Origin: Labrys sp. WJW
GTDB taxonomy: Bacteria > Pseudomonadota > Alphaproteobacteria > Rhizobiales > Labraceae
Length of the DNA stretch: 64,000 nt
Direction of reading: 5' to 3'
Assembly: GCF_001676615.1 (NCBI RefSeq)
Contig: NZ_LYXZ01000022.1
Span: 1 to 64,000, forward strand
Shown here one piece after another: positions 37,322 to 45,874 of the stretch. The notes below the pieces were generated by a model. That model was not told where the DNA came from and made no database searches. It worked only from the letters and a program-made list of their open reading frames with translations. Each line of letters begins with the position of its first letter. Position 1 is the first letter of the stretch. The translations under genes were made by a program, and so were the position numbers.

Positions 37322-38902
37322 ATGGGATCGATTCGAGGCTCTCTCTCCTTTCTGATCGCCGGTGCCGCCATGCTGACCCTGCTGGCGGCGGCCGGCCTGC
37401 TGTTCGCCGTGCGGACCTCCGATTTCGCGGTCGAGCGTCTCACCGTGTCGCAGCGCCGGCTCGACCTGCTGGCCGAGGCCTCCGGACGCCTGACCGACTA
37501 TGCCTTTGCCGCCATCGACAGTGCCCAGACCGCAGCGTCCAGCCGCCTGCGACTGACTGCCCTGAAGAGCCAGATCGACACCGTGCTGACGGCGGCCGGC
37601 GCCGACCCCTGGCAGGGCGAAACCATCCCAGGCCGCGTCGAGACGCCGGAGCGCATGCTGGCATTGCTGCGCGCGGACATCGCCAGTCTGGATGCCTCCA
37701 TCGCCACCGGGCTCGAGCAATCGGATACAGCTGCGCGCGGCGACACCATCCGCGGTGCCCTCAACGGCTTCGGCCTCAGCGCCGGCCCGCGATTGTCCGC
37801 CCTGGTGGAGGCCGAACGGCAGGCCGTCAAGCTGGCGCGCGAGGACATCGCCCGCACCTCGCAGCGCCTGACCATCGCCGCCATCGCCGCGGCGATCCTC
37901 GCCATCCTGATCGCGATCCTGCTGCACCAGCGCATCACCAGGCCGCTGCTGCGCCGAATCAGCGCCATCGACGATGCCGCCATCGCCATCGGCCGCGGCA
38001 AGCTCGATATCAGGCTCGCCGTCGGGGCGCGCGACGAACTCGGCCTGCTGGTGGCCCGCTTCAACCGCATGGCAGCCTCGCTGGCCAGGCGCGAACATAA
38101 ATTATCGCTGGACAGGGCAGCGCTCGAACGCATCGTGGCCGAGCGTACGGCCGACCTCACTACCGCCAATGAGAGGCTGGCCCGCATCGACCGTTCGCGC
38201 CGGCGCTTCTTTGCCGATGTCAGCCATGAGCTGCGCACCCCGCTCACCGTGGTGCTGGGCGAATGCGACATTGCCCTGCGCGCGCCTTCGATCAGCCCCG
38301 AGGAGACCCGCACGACTTTCACCACCATCCGCCAGCGCGCCTTCCGTCTGCATCGACGCGTCGAGGACATGCTGCGTGTCGCGCGCTCGGAAAGCGGCGA
38401 GATCACCCTCGATTTCCGCCGCATCGACCTGGCGCGCCTGCTGGTGGACACCGTGGAGAGCTACGCGCCCGTGGTCCGGCGCCACCAGCTTGAAATTGCG
38501 CTGGTCCTGCCCGAATCGCCTGGCGACATCGTCGCCGACGGCGATTGGATCCGCCAGGTGGTCGAGGGGTTGATCGACAATGCCATCCGCCATGCCAAGG
38601 GCGCCACGCGCATCGAGATCCGCCTGGAAGATAGCCCGGACGCCGCCGGCATCTTCGTCAGCGACGATGGCTGCGGCATTCCCGCCGAGGCGCGGGAGCA
38701 GGTGTTCGAGCGTTTCGTCAGCCGCAACGGCGGCGCCTCATCGAGCTTCGGCATCGGTCTGGCCCTGGCCCAATGGGTTATCACGCGACATCACGGCAGC
38801 ATCGTTATAGCATCGGATCCAAACACCGAGCGTGGTACGCGGGTGGCGATCACGCTGCCCCGAGCCGCCGAAGGGAATACGCACACAGGATTTGCATCAT
38901 GA
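37322..38902 (+). CDS. Membrane-bound sensor histidine kinase
   Basis: A 526-residue kinase. Membrane spans lie at about 9-30 and 184-202 with a 150-residue periplasmic sensor of no recognised fold between them. A HAMP domain follows (about 203-255), then HisKA with phospho-acceptor His302 in ADVSHELRTPL, and a HATPase with DNAIRHA (N box), DDGCGIP (G1) and SSFGIGLAL (G2). It overlaps the response regulator gene by ATGA. The start is uncertain (37322 is the best-fitting ATG). Its place between fhc and pqq makes control of methanol genes likely but unproven. Confidence 0.85.
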   Translation: MGSIRGSLSFLIAGAAMLTLLAAAGLLFAVRTSDFAVERLTVSQRRLDLLAEASGRLTDYAFAAIDSAQTAASSRLRLTALKSQIDTVLTAAGADPWQGETIPGRVETPERMLALLRADIASLDASIATGLEQSDTAARGDTIRGALNGFGLSAGPRLSALVEAERQAVKLAREDIARTSQRLTIAAIAAAILAILIAILLHQRITRPLLRRISAIDDAAIAIGRGKLDIRLAVGARDELGLLVARFNRMAASLARREHKLSLDRAALERIVAERTADLTTANERLARIDRSRRRFFADVSHELRTPLTVVLGECDIALRAPSISPEETRTTFTTIRQRAFRLHRRVEDMLRVARSESGEITLDFRRIDLARLLVDTVESYAPVVRRHQLEIALVLPESPGDIVADGDWIRQVVEGLIDNAIRHAKGATRIEIRLEDSPDAAGIFVSDDGCGIPAEAREQVFERFVSRNGGASSSFGIGLALAQWVITRHHGSIVIASDPNTERGTRVAITLPRAAEGNTHTGFAS

Positions 38903-39600
38903 ATGTATTGCTCGTCGAAGATGATGCCGACATTGGCTCGATGCTCAGCAGGGGCCTGAAGGTGGAGGGATTCGACGTCACCACGGTGGAGCGGGCGGAC
39001 CAGGCCCTCGACACGGCCCGGGACATCAATCCCTGCGCGGTGGTGCTGGACATGATCCTGCCCGACGGTTCGGGGCTCGACGTCTGCAGGGCCTTGCGTG
39101 AGACCGGCTATACGGGACCGATCCTGTTCGTCAGCGCCAAGGACGAAGTGCAGGATCGCGTCGACGGCCTCACGGCCGGCGCCGACGACTACATCGTCAA
39201 GCCTTTCCAGTTCGATGAATTGGTGGCGCGGCTGCGCACCCACCTCCTGCACCGGTCCGGCACTTCGGATGAACATGAACGCCTGATCGTCGGACGCCTC
39301 GTGCTCGATCACGAGACGCGCCAGGCCCATTACGGCACCGTGCATGTGCGCCTGACGCAGCGGGAGGCCGAATTGCTCGCCTTGCTCATGCAGAACGCCA
39401 ACCATCCCGTCTCGCGCGGCGAGATCTTCGACCGCCTCTGGGCCACGCAGGGAGGCGTCTCGCTCAACGTCGTCGATGTCTATGTCGGCTATCTCAGAAC
39501 CAAATTCGCCGACATCACCCGCGTCGGCGGACCGCTGATCGGTACGGTTCGCGGCCGCGGCTTCATGCTCGACATGGCAGGCAATCGGTCCGGACGCTGA
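38899..39600 (+). CDS. OmpR-family response regulator
   Basis: A 233-residue two-domain regulator. Receiver domain 1-118 has the acidic pair EDD, phospho-acceptor Asp51 (VVLDMILPDG) and the conserved Lys in DDYIVKPF. The C-terminal winged helix (about 135-225) includes LTQREAELLALLMQN and VVDVYVGYLRTKF. Partner of the preceding kinase. Its closest downstream target in space is pqqA, 222 bases away. Confidence 0.9.
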   Translation: MNVLLVEDDADIGSMLSRGLKVEGFDVTTVERADQALDTARDINPCAVVLDMILPDGSGLDVCRALRETGYTGPILFVSAKDEVQDRVDGLTAGADDYIVKPFQFDELVARLRTHLLHRSGTSDEHERLIVGRLVLDHETRQAHYGTVHVRLTQREAELLALLMQNANHPVSRGEIFDRLWATQGGVSLNVVDVYVGYLRTKFADITRVGGPLIGTVRGRGFMLDMAGNRSGR

Positions 39601-39822
39601 GCAGCGGCTGCCACGATGTCGCACGCAGTGGATCCGCACCGGCGGGTCCCCATGATTCCTTGTGCCTCAAAAACGGTGCGCCACAAAACCCAATCGTTTT
39701 CACTTGCGGTATTGATGGAAGACGTGGATAGTGTTGTTGGTAATGATCTTGGTATCTTCCAAGATTAATACTTATAAATTCCTTATGAAAAAGCTCACAA
39801 ACCAAGCAACGGAGGAATTGAA
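39601..39822 (+). promoter_or_regulatory. pqqA promoter/leader with inverted repeat
   Basis: Bases about 39690-39800 are AT-rich and precede the pqqA ribosome site GGAGGAATTG. ATCTTGG (39746-39752) and CCAAGAT (39759-39765) form a perfect 7-bp inverted repeat with a 6-base spacer, placed about 60-75 bases before the ATG. It could be an operator for the neighbouring regulator or an RNA hairpin. No gene is seen in the interval. Confidence 0.5.
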
Positions 39823-39915
39823 ATGCGCTGGACCAAACCTGAAATCATCGAGTTCTGCGTCGGAATGGAAGTGACGGGCTATATGTCCGACGAGGACCTG
39901 CCGCCGGAATTCTAA
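39823..39915 (+). CDS. pqqA: PQQ precursor peptide PqqA
   Basis: A 30-residue peptide, too short for ordinary gene calling. It begins MRWTKPEIIEFCVGMEVTGY, with the conserved Glu16 and Tyr20 in the ExxxY arrangement that PqqE cross-links to form the PQQ skeleton. GGAGGA stands just before the ATG. pqqB starts 32 bases after its stop. Size and sequence are typical for alphaproteobacteria. Confidence 0.95.
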   Translation: MRWTKPEIIEFCVGMEVTGYMSDEDLPPEF

Positions 39916-39947
39916 GTTGAATCGGCGACAGCAACGGAATCGGGGTC

Positions 39948-40877
39948 GTGCAGGCAAGCTTGCATACCATCGTTCTCGGGGCGGCGGCCGGGGGTGGGGT
40001 TCCACAATGGAACTGTGCTTGCCCGGTCTGTCGTCTGGCGTGGACCGGCGATCCTAGGGTCCGGCCGCGCACCCAGTCGAGTATCGCGGTTTCGGTGAAC
40101 GGGGAGGATTGGCTTTTGCTCAATGCCTCGCCCGATATCCGCCAGCAACTCCAGGCTGCGCCTGCGCTCCAGCCCGGGGATCCATTGCGTCACAAGGGAT
40201 CCGCGCGCCACTCGCCGATTGCCGCTGTGCTCTTGACCAATGGCGATGTCGACCATGTCGCCGGCCTGCTGGGCCTGCGCGAGCGCCAGGCTTTCACGCT
40301 CTATGGCACGGCCGAGACGTTGGACAGTCTCGCTGGCAACCGGATCTTCGACGTGCTGGCACGCGACCTCGTCGACCGAAAGGCGGTAAGGCCGGGTCAG
40401 AGCTTTGAGGCCCTGCCGGGCCTGACCGTGACGCTGGTGCCGGTTCCGGGAAAACTGCCGCTCTGGCGCGAGAACGAACCGATGCGCCTGGGCGAGGCAA
40501 GCGAGGCGACGGTGGGCGTGATGCTGGCCGGCGGCGGCAAGCGGATCGCCTATATTCCGGGCTGCGCCGACGTACCGCCCTGGCTGCGCGAAACCATTGC
40601 CGGTGCCGATCTGTTGTTGTTCGACGGCACGCTGTGGGAGGACGACGAGATGATCCGGCACGGCTTGGGCACCAAGACGGGGCGGCGCATGGGCCATATG
40701 CCGATTGCCGGCCCCGACGGATCGATGGCCGCCCTGGCAGGCCTGCCCGTGGAACAGCGGGTCTTCATCCACCTCAACAATACCAATCCGGTCCTGGTGG
40801 AGGATTCGCCCCAAAGGCAGGCGGTCGAGACAGCGGGTTGGCAGGTCGCCCATGACGGCATGGTATTTTCCCTATGA
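39948..40877 (+). CDS. pqqB: PQQ biosynthesis protein PqqB
   Basis: A 309-residue metallo-beta-lactamase-fold protein. The family start VLGAAAGGGVPQWNCACPVC with its zinc-binding CxC/CxxC group and the TNGDVDHVAGLLGLRE motif are present; HLNNTNPVL lies near the end. PqqB is an iron-dependent hydroxylase acting on the cross-linked Glu-Tyr intermediate. The start is GTG at 39948. It overlaps pqqC by four bases. Confidence 0.96.
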   Translation: MQASLHTIVLGAAAGGGVPQWNCACPVCRLAWTGDPRVRPRTQSSIAVSVNGEDWLLLNASPDIRQQLQAAPALQPGDPLRHKGSARHSPIAAVLLTNGDVDHVAGLLGLRERQAFTLYGTAETLDSLAGNRIFDVLARDLVDRKAVRPGQSFEALPGLTVTLVPVPGKLPLWRENEPMRLGEASEATVGVMLAGGGKRIAYIPGCADVPPWLRETIAGADLLLFDGTLWEDDEMIRHGLGTKTGRRMGHMPIAGPDGSMAALAGLPVEQRVFIHLNNTNPVLVEDSPQRQAVETAGWQVAHDGMVFSL

Positions 40878-41617
40878 CAACGCTCCTTTCCCCCGCCGCG
40901 CTGGAAGCTGCCCTGCGCGATATCGGCCATCGGCGCTACCACAATCTCCATCCCTTCCATGCCGCCTTGCATGGTGGCCGTCTGAGCCGCGACCAGGTCA
41001 GGGCCTGGGCCCTCAACCGCTATTTCTACCAGGCCATGATCCCGGTGAAGGACGCCACCATCCTCGCCCGCATGCAGGACCCGGCGCTGCGGCGGATCTG
41101 GCGCCAGCGCATCGTCGATCATGACGGCACCGGCGATGGCGATGGCGGTCTGGAGCGCTGGCTCAAACTGACCGACAGCCTGGATTTCCCGCGCGACTAT
41201 GTCGTCTCCACCCGCGGCCTGCTGCCGGCGACCCGCTATGCCGTGCAGGCCTATGTCGATTTCGTGCGCGACCGCTCGCTCCTGGAGGCGATCGCCTCCT
41301 CCCTCACCGAGCTGTTCGCGCCCACCATCATTTCCGAACGCCTTGCCGGCATGCTGGCAAGCTATGATTTCATCTCCCCTCAGGCCCTCGCCTATTTCGA
41401 CAAGCGCCTGTCGCAGGCACCTCGCGATGCCGATTTCGCGCTCGATTATGTCAAGCGTCACGCCACCAGCATCGCCCTGCAGCAATCCGTCCTCGCAGCC
41501 CTTGCCTTCAAATGCGACGTGCTATGGGCGCAGCTGGACGGCCTGCACCACGCCTATGTGACACCCGGCCTGCCGCCGCCCGGCGCCTGGATTCCCGGTA
41601 TGGAGCTGGCATCATGA
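40874..41617 (+). CDS. pqqC: Pyrroloquinoline-quinone synthase PqqC
   Basis: A 247-residue helical oxidase of the PqqC/TENA family. YHNLHPFHAALHGGRLSRDQV and LNRYFYQAMIPVKDATIL near the front and the later RHATSIALQQSVLAAL region carry the expected histidines and arginines. It performs the final ring closure and eight-electron oxidation to PQQ. The end overlaps pqqD by ATGA. Confidence 0.96.
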   Translation: MTTLLSPAALEAALRDIGHRRYHNLHPFHAALHGGRLSRDQVRAWALNRYFYQAMIPVKDATILARMQDPALRRIWRQRIVDHDGTGDGDGGLERWLKLTDSLDFPRDYVVSTRGLLPATRYAVQAYVDFVRDRSLLEAIASSLTELFAPTIISERLAGMLASYDFISPQALAYFDKRLSQAPRDADFALDYVKRHATSIALQQSVLAALAFKCDVLWAQLDGLHHAYVTPGLPPPGAWIPGMELAS

Positions 41618-41892
41618 GCACGCTCTCGGCCGAGGACGTCCCCAGCCTGCCGCGTGGGGTCAGGCTCCGCTTCGACAGCGTCCGCAACAAGCACATGCTG
41701 CTGGCACCCGAGCGTGCCTTCGGCCTCGACGCGGTGGCCGCCAGCGTGGTGGAACTGGTCGACGGCCAGCGCAGCGTCGGCGCGATCTGTGATCTGCTCG
41801 CCGAACGCTATGGCGAAAAGCGTGAAGTGATCGAGGGCGACGTCATCGCCATGCTCGATGATCTCCTTACCAAGCGGGTGATCGAGCGATGA
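41614..41892 (+). CDS. pqqD: PQQ biosynthesis peptide chaperone PqqD
   Basis: A 92-residue Pqq[21 protein letters not shown] at the front followed by [10 protein letters not shown]. PqqD binds PqqA and presents it to PqqE. The ATG lies within the end of pqqC, and its stop overlaps the pqqE start, so it is a separate protein rather than a fusion. A longer frame upstream is a pqqC shadow. Confidence 0.95.
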   Translation: MSTLSAEDVPSLPRGVRLRFDSVRNKHMLLAPERAFGLDAVAASVVELVDGQRSVGAICDLLAERYGEKREVIEGDVIAMLDDLLTKRVIER

Positions 41893-43019
41893 CGAGCCAG
41901 GCCCGCATCCCCAATCCGATCGGCCTGCTCGCCGAGCTCACCCATCGCTGCCCGCTGCGCTGCCCCTATTGCTCCAACCCGCTCGAGCTCGATCACCGCG
42001 CGCAGGAATTGGACACGCAGACCTGGAAGCGCGTGTTCTCGGAGGCCGCCGCCCTCGGCGTCCTGCATGTGCATCTGTCCGGCGGCGAGCCGACGGCCCG
42101 GCCCGACATCGTCGAGCTGACCGCCCATTGTGCCGAACTCGGCCTCTACACCAACCTGATCACGGCCGGTGTCGGCGCGGCCGAGGCCCGGCTCGAGGCC
42201 CTCGCCGAGGCCGGCCTCGACCATGTGCAGCTGTCGATCCAGGCTGCAACCGCGCAAACGGCGGAACATATCGGTGGCCTGGCCGGAGCCCATGCCAGGA
42301 AACGCGACTTCGCTCGGCATGTGGTGACGCTCGGCCTGCCGCTGACGGTGAATGCGGTGATCCATCGCGCCAATATCGGCGAGGTCGGCGATATCATCGA
42401 TCTTGCCGTCGAGATGCAGGCCAAGCGCGTCGAAATCGCCCACACCCAGTATTATGGCTGGGCACAGCGCAACCGCGCCGCCCTGATGCCGACGCGCGCC
42501 GAGGCGGATGCCTCGATCGCCCTGGTGGAAGCCGCACGTGAAAGGCTGAAAGGCCGCATCGTCATCGACCTCGTGGTGCCCGACTATTATTCGGCCTATC
42601 CCAAGCCCTGCAACGGCGGCTGGGCGCGCCGGACCTTCAACGTCACGCCGTCGGGCAAGATCCTGCCCTGCCATGCCGCCGAAACCATCCCCCACCTCGA
42701 ATTCTGGTCGGTGCGCGAGCATACTCTGGCAGAGGCCTGGCTGAACTCGCCCGCCTTCAATGCCTATCGTGGCACCGACTGGATGCCGGATCCCTGCCGC
42801 AGCTGCGAGCGCCGGGAACGCGACTGGGGTGGCTGCCGCTGCCAGGCCCTGGCCCTGGCCGGCGACGCCGGCGTGACCGATCCGGCCTGCCACAAATCGC
42901 CTTGGCACGACCGCATGCAGGCCCTGGCCGCCAGCGAATCGGCCGTATCCTCACCACCGGCCTATGACTACCGCGTCATGACGGCCGCTCCCCGACCGAT
43001 GGAAGGACAGCCGGCATGA
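41889..43019 (+). CDS. pqqE: PQQ biosynthesis radical SAM enzyme PqqE
   Basis: A 376-residue radical SAM/SPASM protein. The CxxxCxxC cluster site is C21, C25 and C28 ([13 protein letters not shown]). The SPASM domain cysteines appear in [11 protein letters not shown] and [16 protein letters not shown]. It forms the carbon-carbon bond between Glu and Tyr of PqqA. The end overlaps the next gene by ATGA, tying an unknown secreted protein to the pqq transcript. Confidence 0.96.
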   Translation: MTSQARIPNPIGLLAELTHRCPLRCPYCSNPLELDHRAQELDTQTWKRVFSEAAALGVLHVHLSGGEPTARPDIVELTAHCAELGLYTNLITAGVGAAEARLEALAEAGLDHVQLSIQAATAQTAEHIGGLAGAHARKRDFARHVVTLGLPLTVNAVIHRANIGEVGDIIDLAVEMQAKRVEIAHTQYYGWAQRNRAALMPTRAEADASIALVEAARERLKGRIVIDLVVPDYYSAYPKPCNGGWARRTFNVTPSGKILPCHAAETIPHLEFWSVREHTLAEAWLNSPAFNAYRGTDWMPDPCRSCERRERDWGGCRCQALALAGDAGVTDPACHKSPWHDRMQALAASESAVSSPPAYDYRVMTAAPRPMEGQPA

Positions 43020-43705
43020 ATGATCGTGCACGTCGCAAGCCGGGAAGAGCATGGCTATCCGCCCCGGCCCTCCTGGTCCTCGCCGGTGCCGCCCATGCGG
43101 CCGCAGCGCCCCCGGACGCCGCCACCCTGCTGTTCGAGGAACCCCAGCTCGACAAGACCACCGTCAACCAGGTGCTGACCTACGCCTATCATCGCAAGAG
43201 CGCCGACGACAAACTCTACGGTGCTTCCTTCGACGACACCATCCGTCTCACCCTCGACAAGGGCGAGACGGAGCAGACCCGCACCGTGCAGGTCCAGCTC
43301 TTCAGCGGCGCTCACCGACGCGCCGCCGGGCCGTTCGAGAACATGAGCGGCAATCCGGTGCTGAGCCTCTTCCTCGAGCATCATATCGGCATACTCGCCC
43401 AAACCTATCAGGCCAATCCGCGCTATTTCAAAACGGCCATCCGCACGGCCCTGCGCGACAAGGCCGAGGTGAAACCGGCTGAAATCCCCTATGAGGGCCG
43501 CACCCTTCCCGGCTGGCGCGTCTCGATCCAGCCTTTCAGCGACGACCCCAACAAGGCCCGGCTCAATGGGTTGGACACGCTGCGCTACGAATTCCTGGTG
43601 GCCAGGGACCTGCCCGGCGAGATCGCCCGCATCGAAGTCTCGGCGCCCGGAAAGAACAGCCCGCTGCTCGACGAAGGAATTTCCTATGAGGCCAAGCCCG
43701 ACTGA
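43016..43705 (+). CDS. Secreted protein of unknown function in the pqq operon
   Basis: A 229-residue protein with signal peptide (about 10-30, [17 protein letters not shown]). The mature part is beta-rich with no cysteines: [20 protein letters not shown], then a central [19 protein letters not shown] do not recognise a catalytic motif, though it recalls periplasmic proteins found with quinoprotein genes. It overlaps pqqE by ATGA and the following gene by 20 bases, so both are expressed with PQQ synthesis. Possibly a periplasmic carrier, chaperone or maturation factor. Confidence 0.7.
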   Translation: MNDRARRKPGRAWLSAPALLVLAGAAHAAAAPPDAATLLFEEPQLDKTTVNQVLTYAYHRKSADDKLYGASFDDTIRLTLDKGETEQTRTVQVQLFSGAHRRAAGPFENMSGNPVLSLFLEHHIGILAQTYQANPRYFKTAIRTALRDKAEVKPAEIPYEGRTLPGWRVSIQPFSDDPNKARLNGLDTLRYEFLVARDLPGEIARIEVSAPGKNSPLLDEGISYEAKPD

Positions 43706-44045
43706 CACGCTTCTGGCATTGCTGATGCTGGCAGCCACGGCCATTCCCGCTTTCGGCGCAGAGGTCGAGAACGACTATCCGACCAAGGCACGGGTCGACT
43801 ATGTGATCGGCTGCATGGCCGCCAATGGCGAGACGCGGGAAGCCATGGAACGCTGCGCCTGCTCGATCGACGTGATCGCCTCCATCCTGCCCTATGACGG
43901 CTATGAAAGGGCCGAAACCATCCTGGCCATGCGCCAGGGTGTCGGCCAGCAGTCCGCCATCTTCCGCAGCACCAAGCAGTTCGACGACGTCGTCGCCAAT
44001 CTCCGGCGCACCCAGGCCGAAGCCGAGATCCGCTGCTTCAAATAG
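43686..44045 (+). CDS. Small secreted cysteine-containing protein, unknown function
   Basis: A 119-residue protein. Residues 1-24 form a signal peptide ([19 protein letters not shown]). The mature part has four cysteines: IGCMAANG, ERCACSID and the C-terminal RCFK, suggesting one or two disulfides. GAAGGAA precedes the ATG, which overlaps the end of the previous gene. Not recognised. Tight coupling to the pqq operon suggests a role in the quinoprotein system. Confidence 0.68.
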   Translation: MRPSPTDTLLALLMLAATAIPAFGAEVENDYPTKARVDYVIGCMAANGETREAMERCACSIDVIASILPYDGYERAETILAMRQGVGQQSAIFRSTKQFDDVVANLRRTQAEAEIRCFK

Positions 44046-44059
44046 CGTTTCCGGGGTGT

Positions 44060-44344
44060 TCAGCCGTTCAGGGTCGCCTGATTCCACAGCGGTTCCAGAC
44101 ACCGCCGGGCCTGCGCGACGATCTCCTCATAGTCAGGCTTGAAGGGCGCAGCCAATTGCCCTTCGAGGCTGCCAACAAGCCCGAGAAGGACGGCGCATTC
44201 AGCCGTGCTCCAGAAGCAGGCGCCCGCCGGCGTAGCGTCCGTCTTAGGATCGCACCAGCGCGAGAGAAGCTCGAACAGCACGATGGCCTCGTTGGCATCG
44301 AAGCTGATTTCGACGGTATCCGGCGTTTCCGGGCTTTCGGTCAT
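44060..44344 (-). CDS. Hypothetical small acidic protein
   Basis: A 94-residue acidic cytoplasmic protein (TVEISFDANEAIVLFELLSRW). No family is recognised and no good ribosome binding site precedes the ATG at 44344. It lies between the convergent pqq and xox operons, reading as the 3' neighbour of the SoxYZ-like gene. The ORF is plausible because its amino acid composition is balanced, but it remains uncertain. Confidence 0.5.
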   Translation of the reverse strand: MTESPETPDTVEISFDANEAIVLFELLSRWCDPKTDATPAGACFWSTAECAVLLGLVGSLEGQLAAPFKPDYEEIVAQARRCLEPLWNQATLNG

Positions 44345-44441
44345 GGCGTGATCACATCGCGGTGGTGCAGCGGTGCTTTCCCGCATGACACGCTATGTCA
44401 TCGATCCGAAGGGGCACGTCAAAGAATTCTTCGACGGCGGC

Positions 44442-45278
44442 TCAACTGCCCCCATCGGCGGGAAAGGCGCGCTTGAACTCGTTCCCCTCGGTGTCCTTGG
44501 CATCGACGGAGATCGGCTGCCCATCCTTGTCATAGCTGAAGCGGAATGTCGGATCCTCGCTGAGCGAGATGCCGCCCTCCATGGAGAAGACCGGTTTCTG
44601 CCCCTGGGTAACCGCCAGGGTCTGCACGAACCAGGCCGGCGTGTAGAGCCGCGTCACCTGATCCATCTGCATGCCGGAATAATTGGGGTGGCGGATCTGA
44701 ATCTGGGCTTCCTTGCTGCCCGTCCCGGAAAAATCACGAAAGCGCATCTTGCCCAGATTGGCCTTGGCCTCCACCGGATCCTTGCCGGCCGGAGCCGAGC
44801 AGCCGCCGGCCGCTTTCACGAAGGCCTTGGTCATGTGCAGCCTGCCGTCGCTGGTCTCCCCGACCGCCCGGACATAGGAATAGGAGTTGACGCGGATGCG
44901 CGTCGACAGGCTGAACTGCCGGCGCCCCTCCCCGAGCTTGAAGGCGGCGACCAACGGCGAGGGATTCTCGTCCACCACAAGGGTGATCGCCCTGATCGTG
45001 CGGCTGTCATTGGCCGGCAGGTCCACAACCACCTCGATCGGCACCAGCGCCGCATCCTCGGCCCTGACCGGTGCGTTCAAGCGCAGGACCGGCTCGGGAT
45101 CGATGGTCTTTTCGCCGAAGAGGTCCGGGCGGATCGAATCCCAGGTCGCCTCGCTCGGCGTGTCGCCGGCCTCGGCCCAACCCGGGCTGGCGAGGAGCAT
45201 GAGCGCGGCCAGCCCTGTCCCACCCAGGAAGCGGCGGCGCGAAGGGCACGATCCAGCCCGTTTTTCAAGAAAGGTCAT
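44442..45278 (-). CDS. Quinoprotein dehydrogenase-associated SoxYZ-like carrier
   Basis: A 278-residue fusion related to SoxY (front) and SoxZ (back). Export is by a Tat signal: SRRRFLGGTGLAALMLLA at 13-30. The SoxY-type carrier cysteine is likely Cys160 in KAAGGCSAPAG; the SoxZ-like part follows from about 172 (AKANLGKMRFRDF, IQIRHPNYSGMQMDQVTR). In the Sox system this cysteine carries sulfur; in methanol clusters its cargo is unknown. GGGAG precedes the ATG. It is the last gene of the xox operon. Confidence 0.85.
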   Translation of the reverse strand: MTFLEKRAGSCPSRRRFLGGTGLAALMLLASPGWAEAGDTPSEATWDSIRPDLFGEKTIDPEPVLRLNAPVRAEDAALVPIEVVVDLPANDSRTIRAITLVVDENPSPLVAAFKLGEGRRQFSLSTRIRVNSYSYVRAVGETSDGRLHMTKAFVKAAGGCSAPAGKDPVEAKANLGKMRFRDFSGTGSKEAQIQIRHPNYSGMQMDQVTRLYTPAWFVQTLAVTQGQKPVFSMEGGISLSEDPTFRFSYDKDGQPISVDAKDTEGNEFKRAFPADGGS

Positions 45279-45321
45279 TGTCCATCTCCCTTTCTGATGC
45301 CGTCGGCACAAAGACTGCCGT

Positions 45322-45870
45322 TCACGGCCGCGGCTTGACCGCCTCCAGGGCCAGGCCCGCGCCCTTCCAGCCATCGACGCCGTCGGCATACCAATAGACC
45401 CGGCCATAGCCATAGCTGACCGCCCGCTTGGCAGCGTTCCACGACATCCAGCAGTCCTTCTTGCAGAAGAACACCAGCGCCTCCTCGCGGCGGCCATGGG
45501 TCAGCTCGGCCAGGCTGCGCTTGAAATAATCCTCCGTCGCCGCCGCCAGCGCACCGCGCCCGACTTCCGGCAGCCATACCGCGCCGACGATAGTTTCATG
45601 CGGCGGATCACGCCAGAGCGTACCGGCGGGAAGCTCGGCGGGCTTGGGCGGATGCGGCAGGACATCGACGAAGAGGGCCCCTCGCTGCTTCCACAATGCC
45701 TCGGCCCGCGGCGTATCCAGGACCGTGGCGCCGGCGAGCGTCGCCGGTGTCGGTGCCCTGTAGTCGTCGAGACGATAGCCGCTCGGCTCGGGCGGAGGAC
45801 CGGCCTGGGCCGGCAACGTCGCGAGGGCCAGGACCAGAAGGACAGCACTGCGCGCGATCGGCCTGATCAT
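45322..45870 (-). CDS. PQQ-associated CxxxCW motif protein (rhodanese-like)
   Basis: A 182-residue secreted protein with signal peptide 1-23. The fold is rhodanese-like, and the family hallmark is FFCKKDCWMSWNAAKRA, with Cys136 and Cys140 followed by Trp141. Such proteins accompany PQQ-dependent dehydrogenases and SoxYZ-like carriers. A thiol or persulfide relay with the SoxYZ-like protein is inferred. It begins only four bases after the end of xoxJ. Confidence 0.85.
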   Translation of the reverse strand: MIRPIARSAVLLVLALATLPAQAGPPPEPSGYRLDDYRAPTPATLAGATVLDTPRAEALWKQRGALFVDVLPHPPKPAELPAGTLWRDPPHETIVGAVWLPEVGRGALAAATEDYFKRSLAELTHGRREEALVFFCKKDCWMSWNAAKRAVSYGYGRVYWYADGVDGWKGAGLALEAVKPRP

Positions 45871-45874
45871 CGCC

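Noticed and set aside
44373..45338. 321-residue plus-strand frame
   Set aside because: Antisense shadow of the SoxYZ-like carrier gene.
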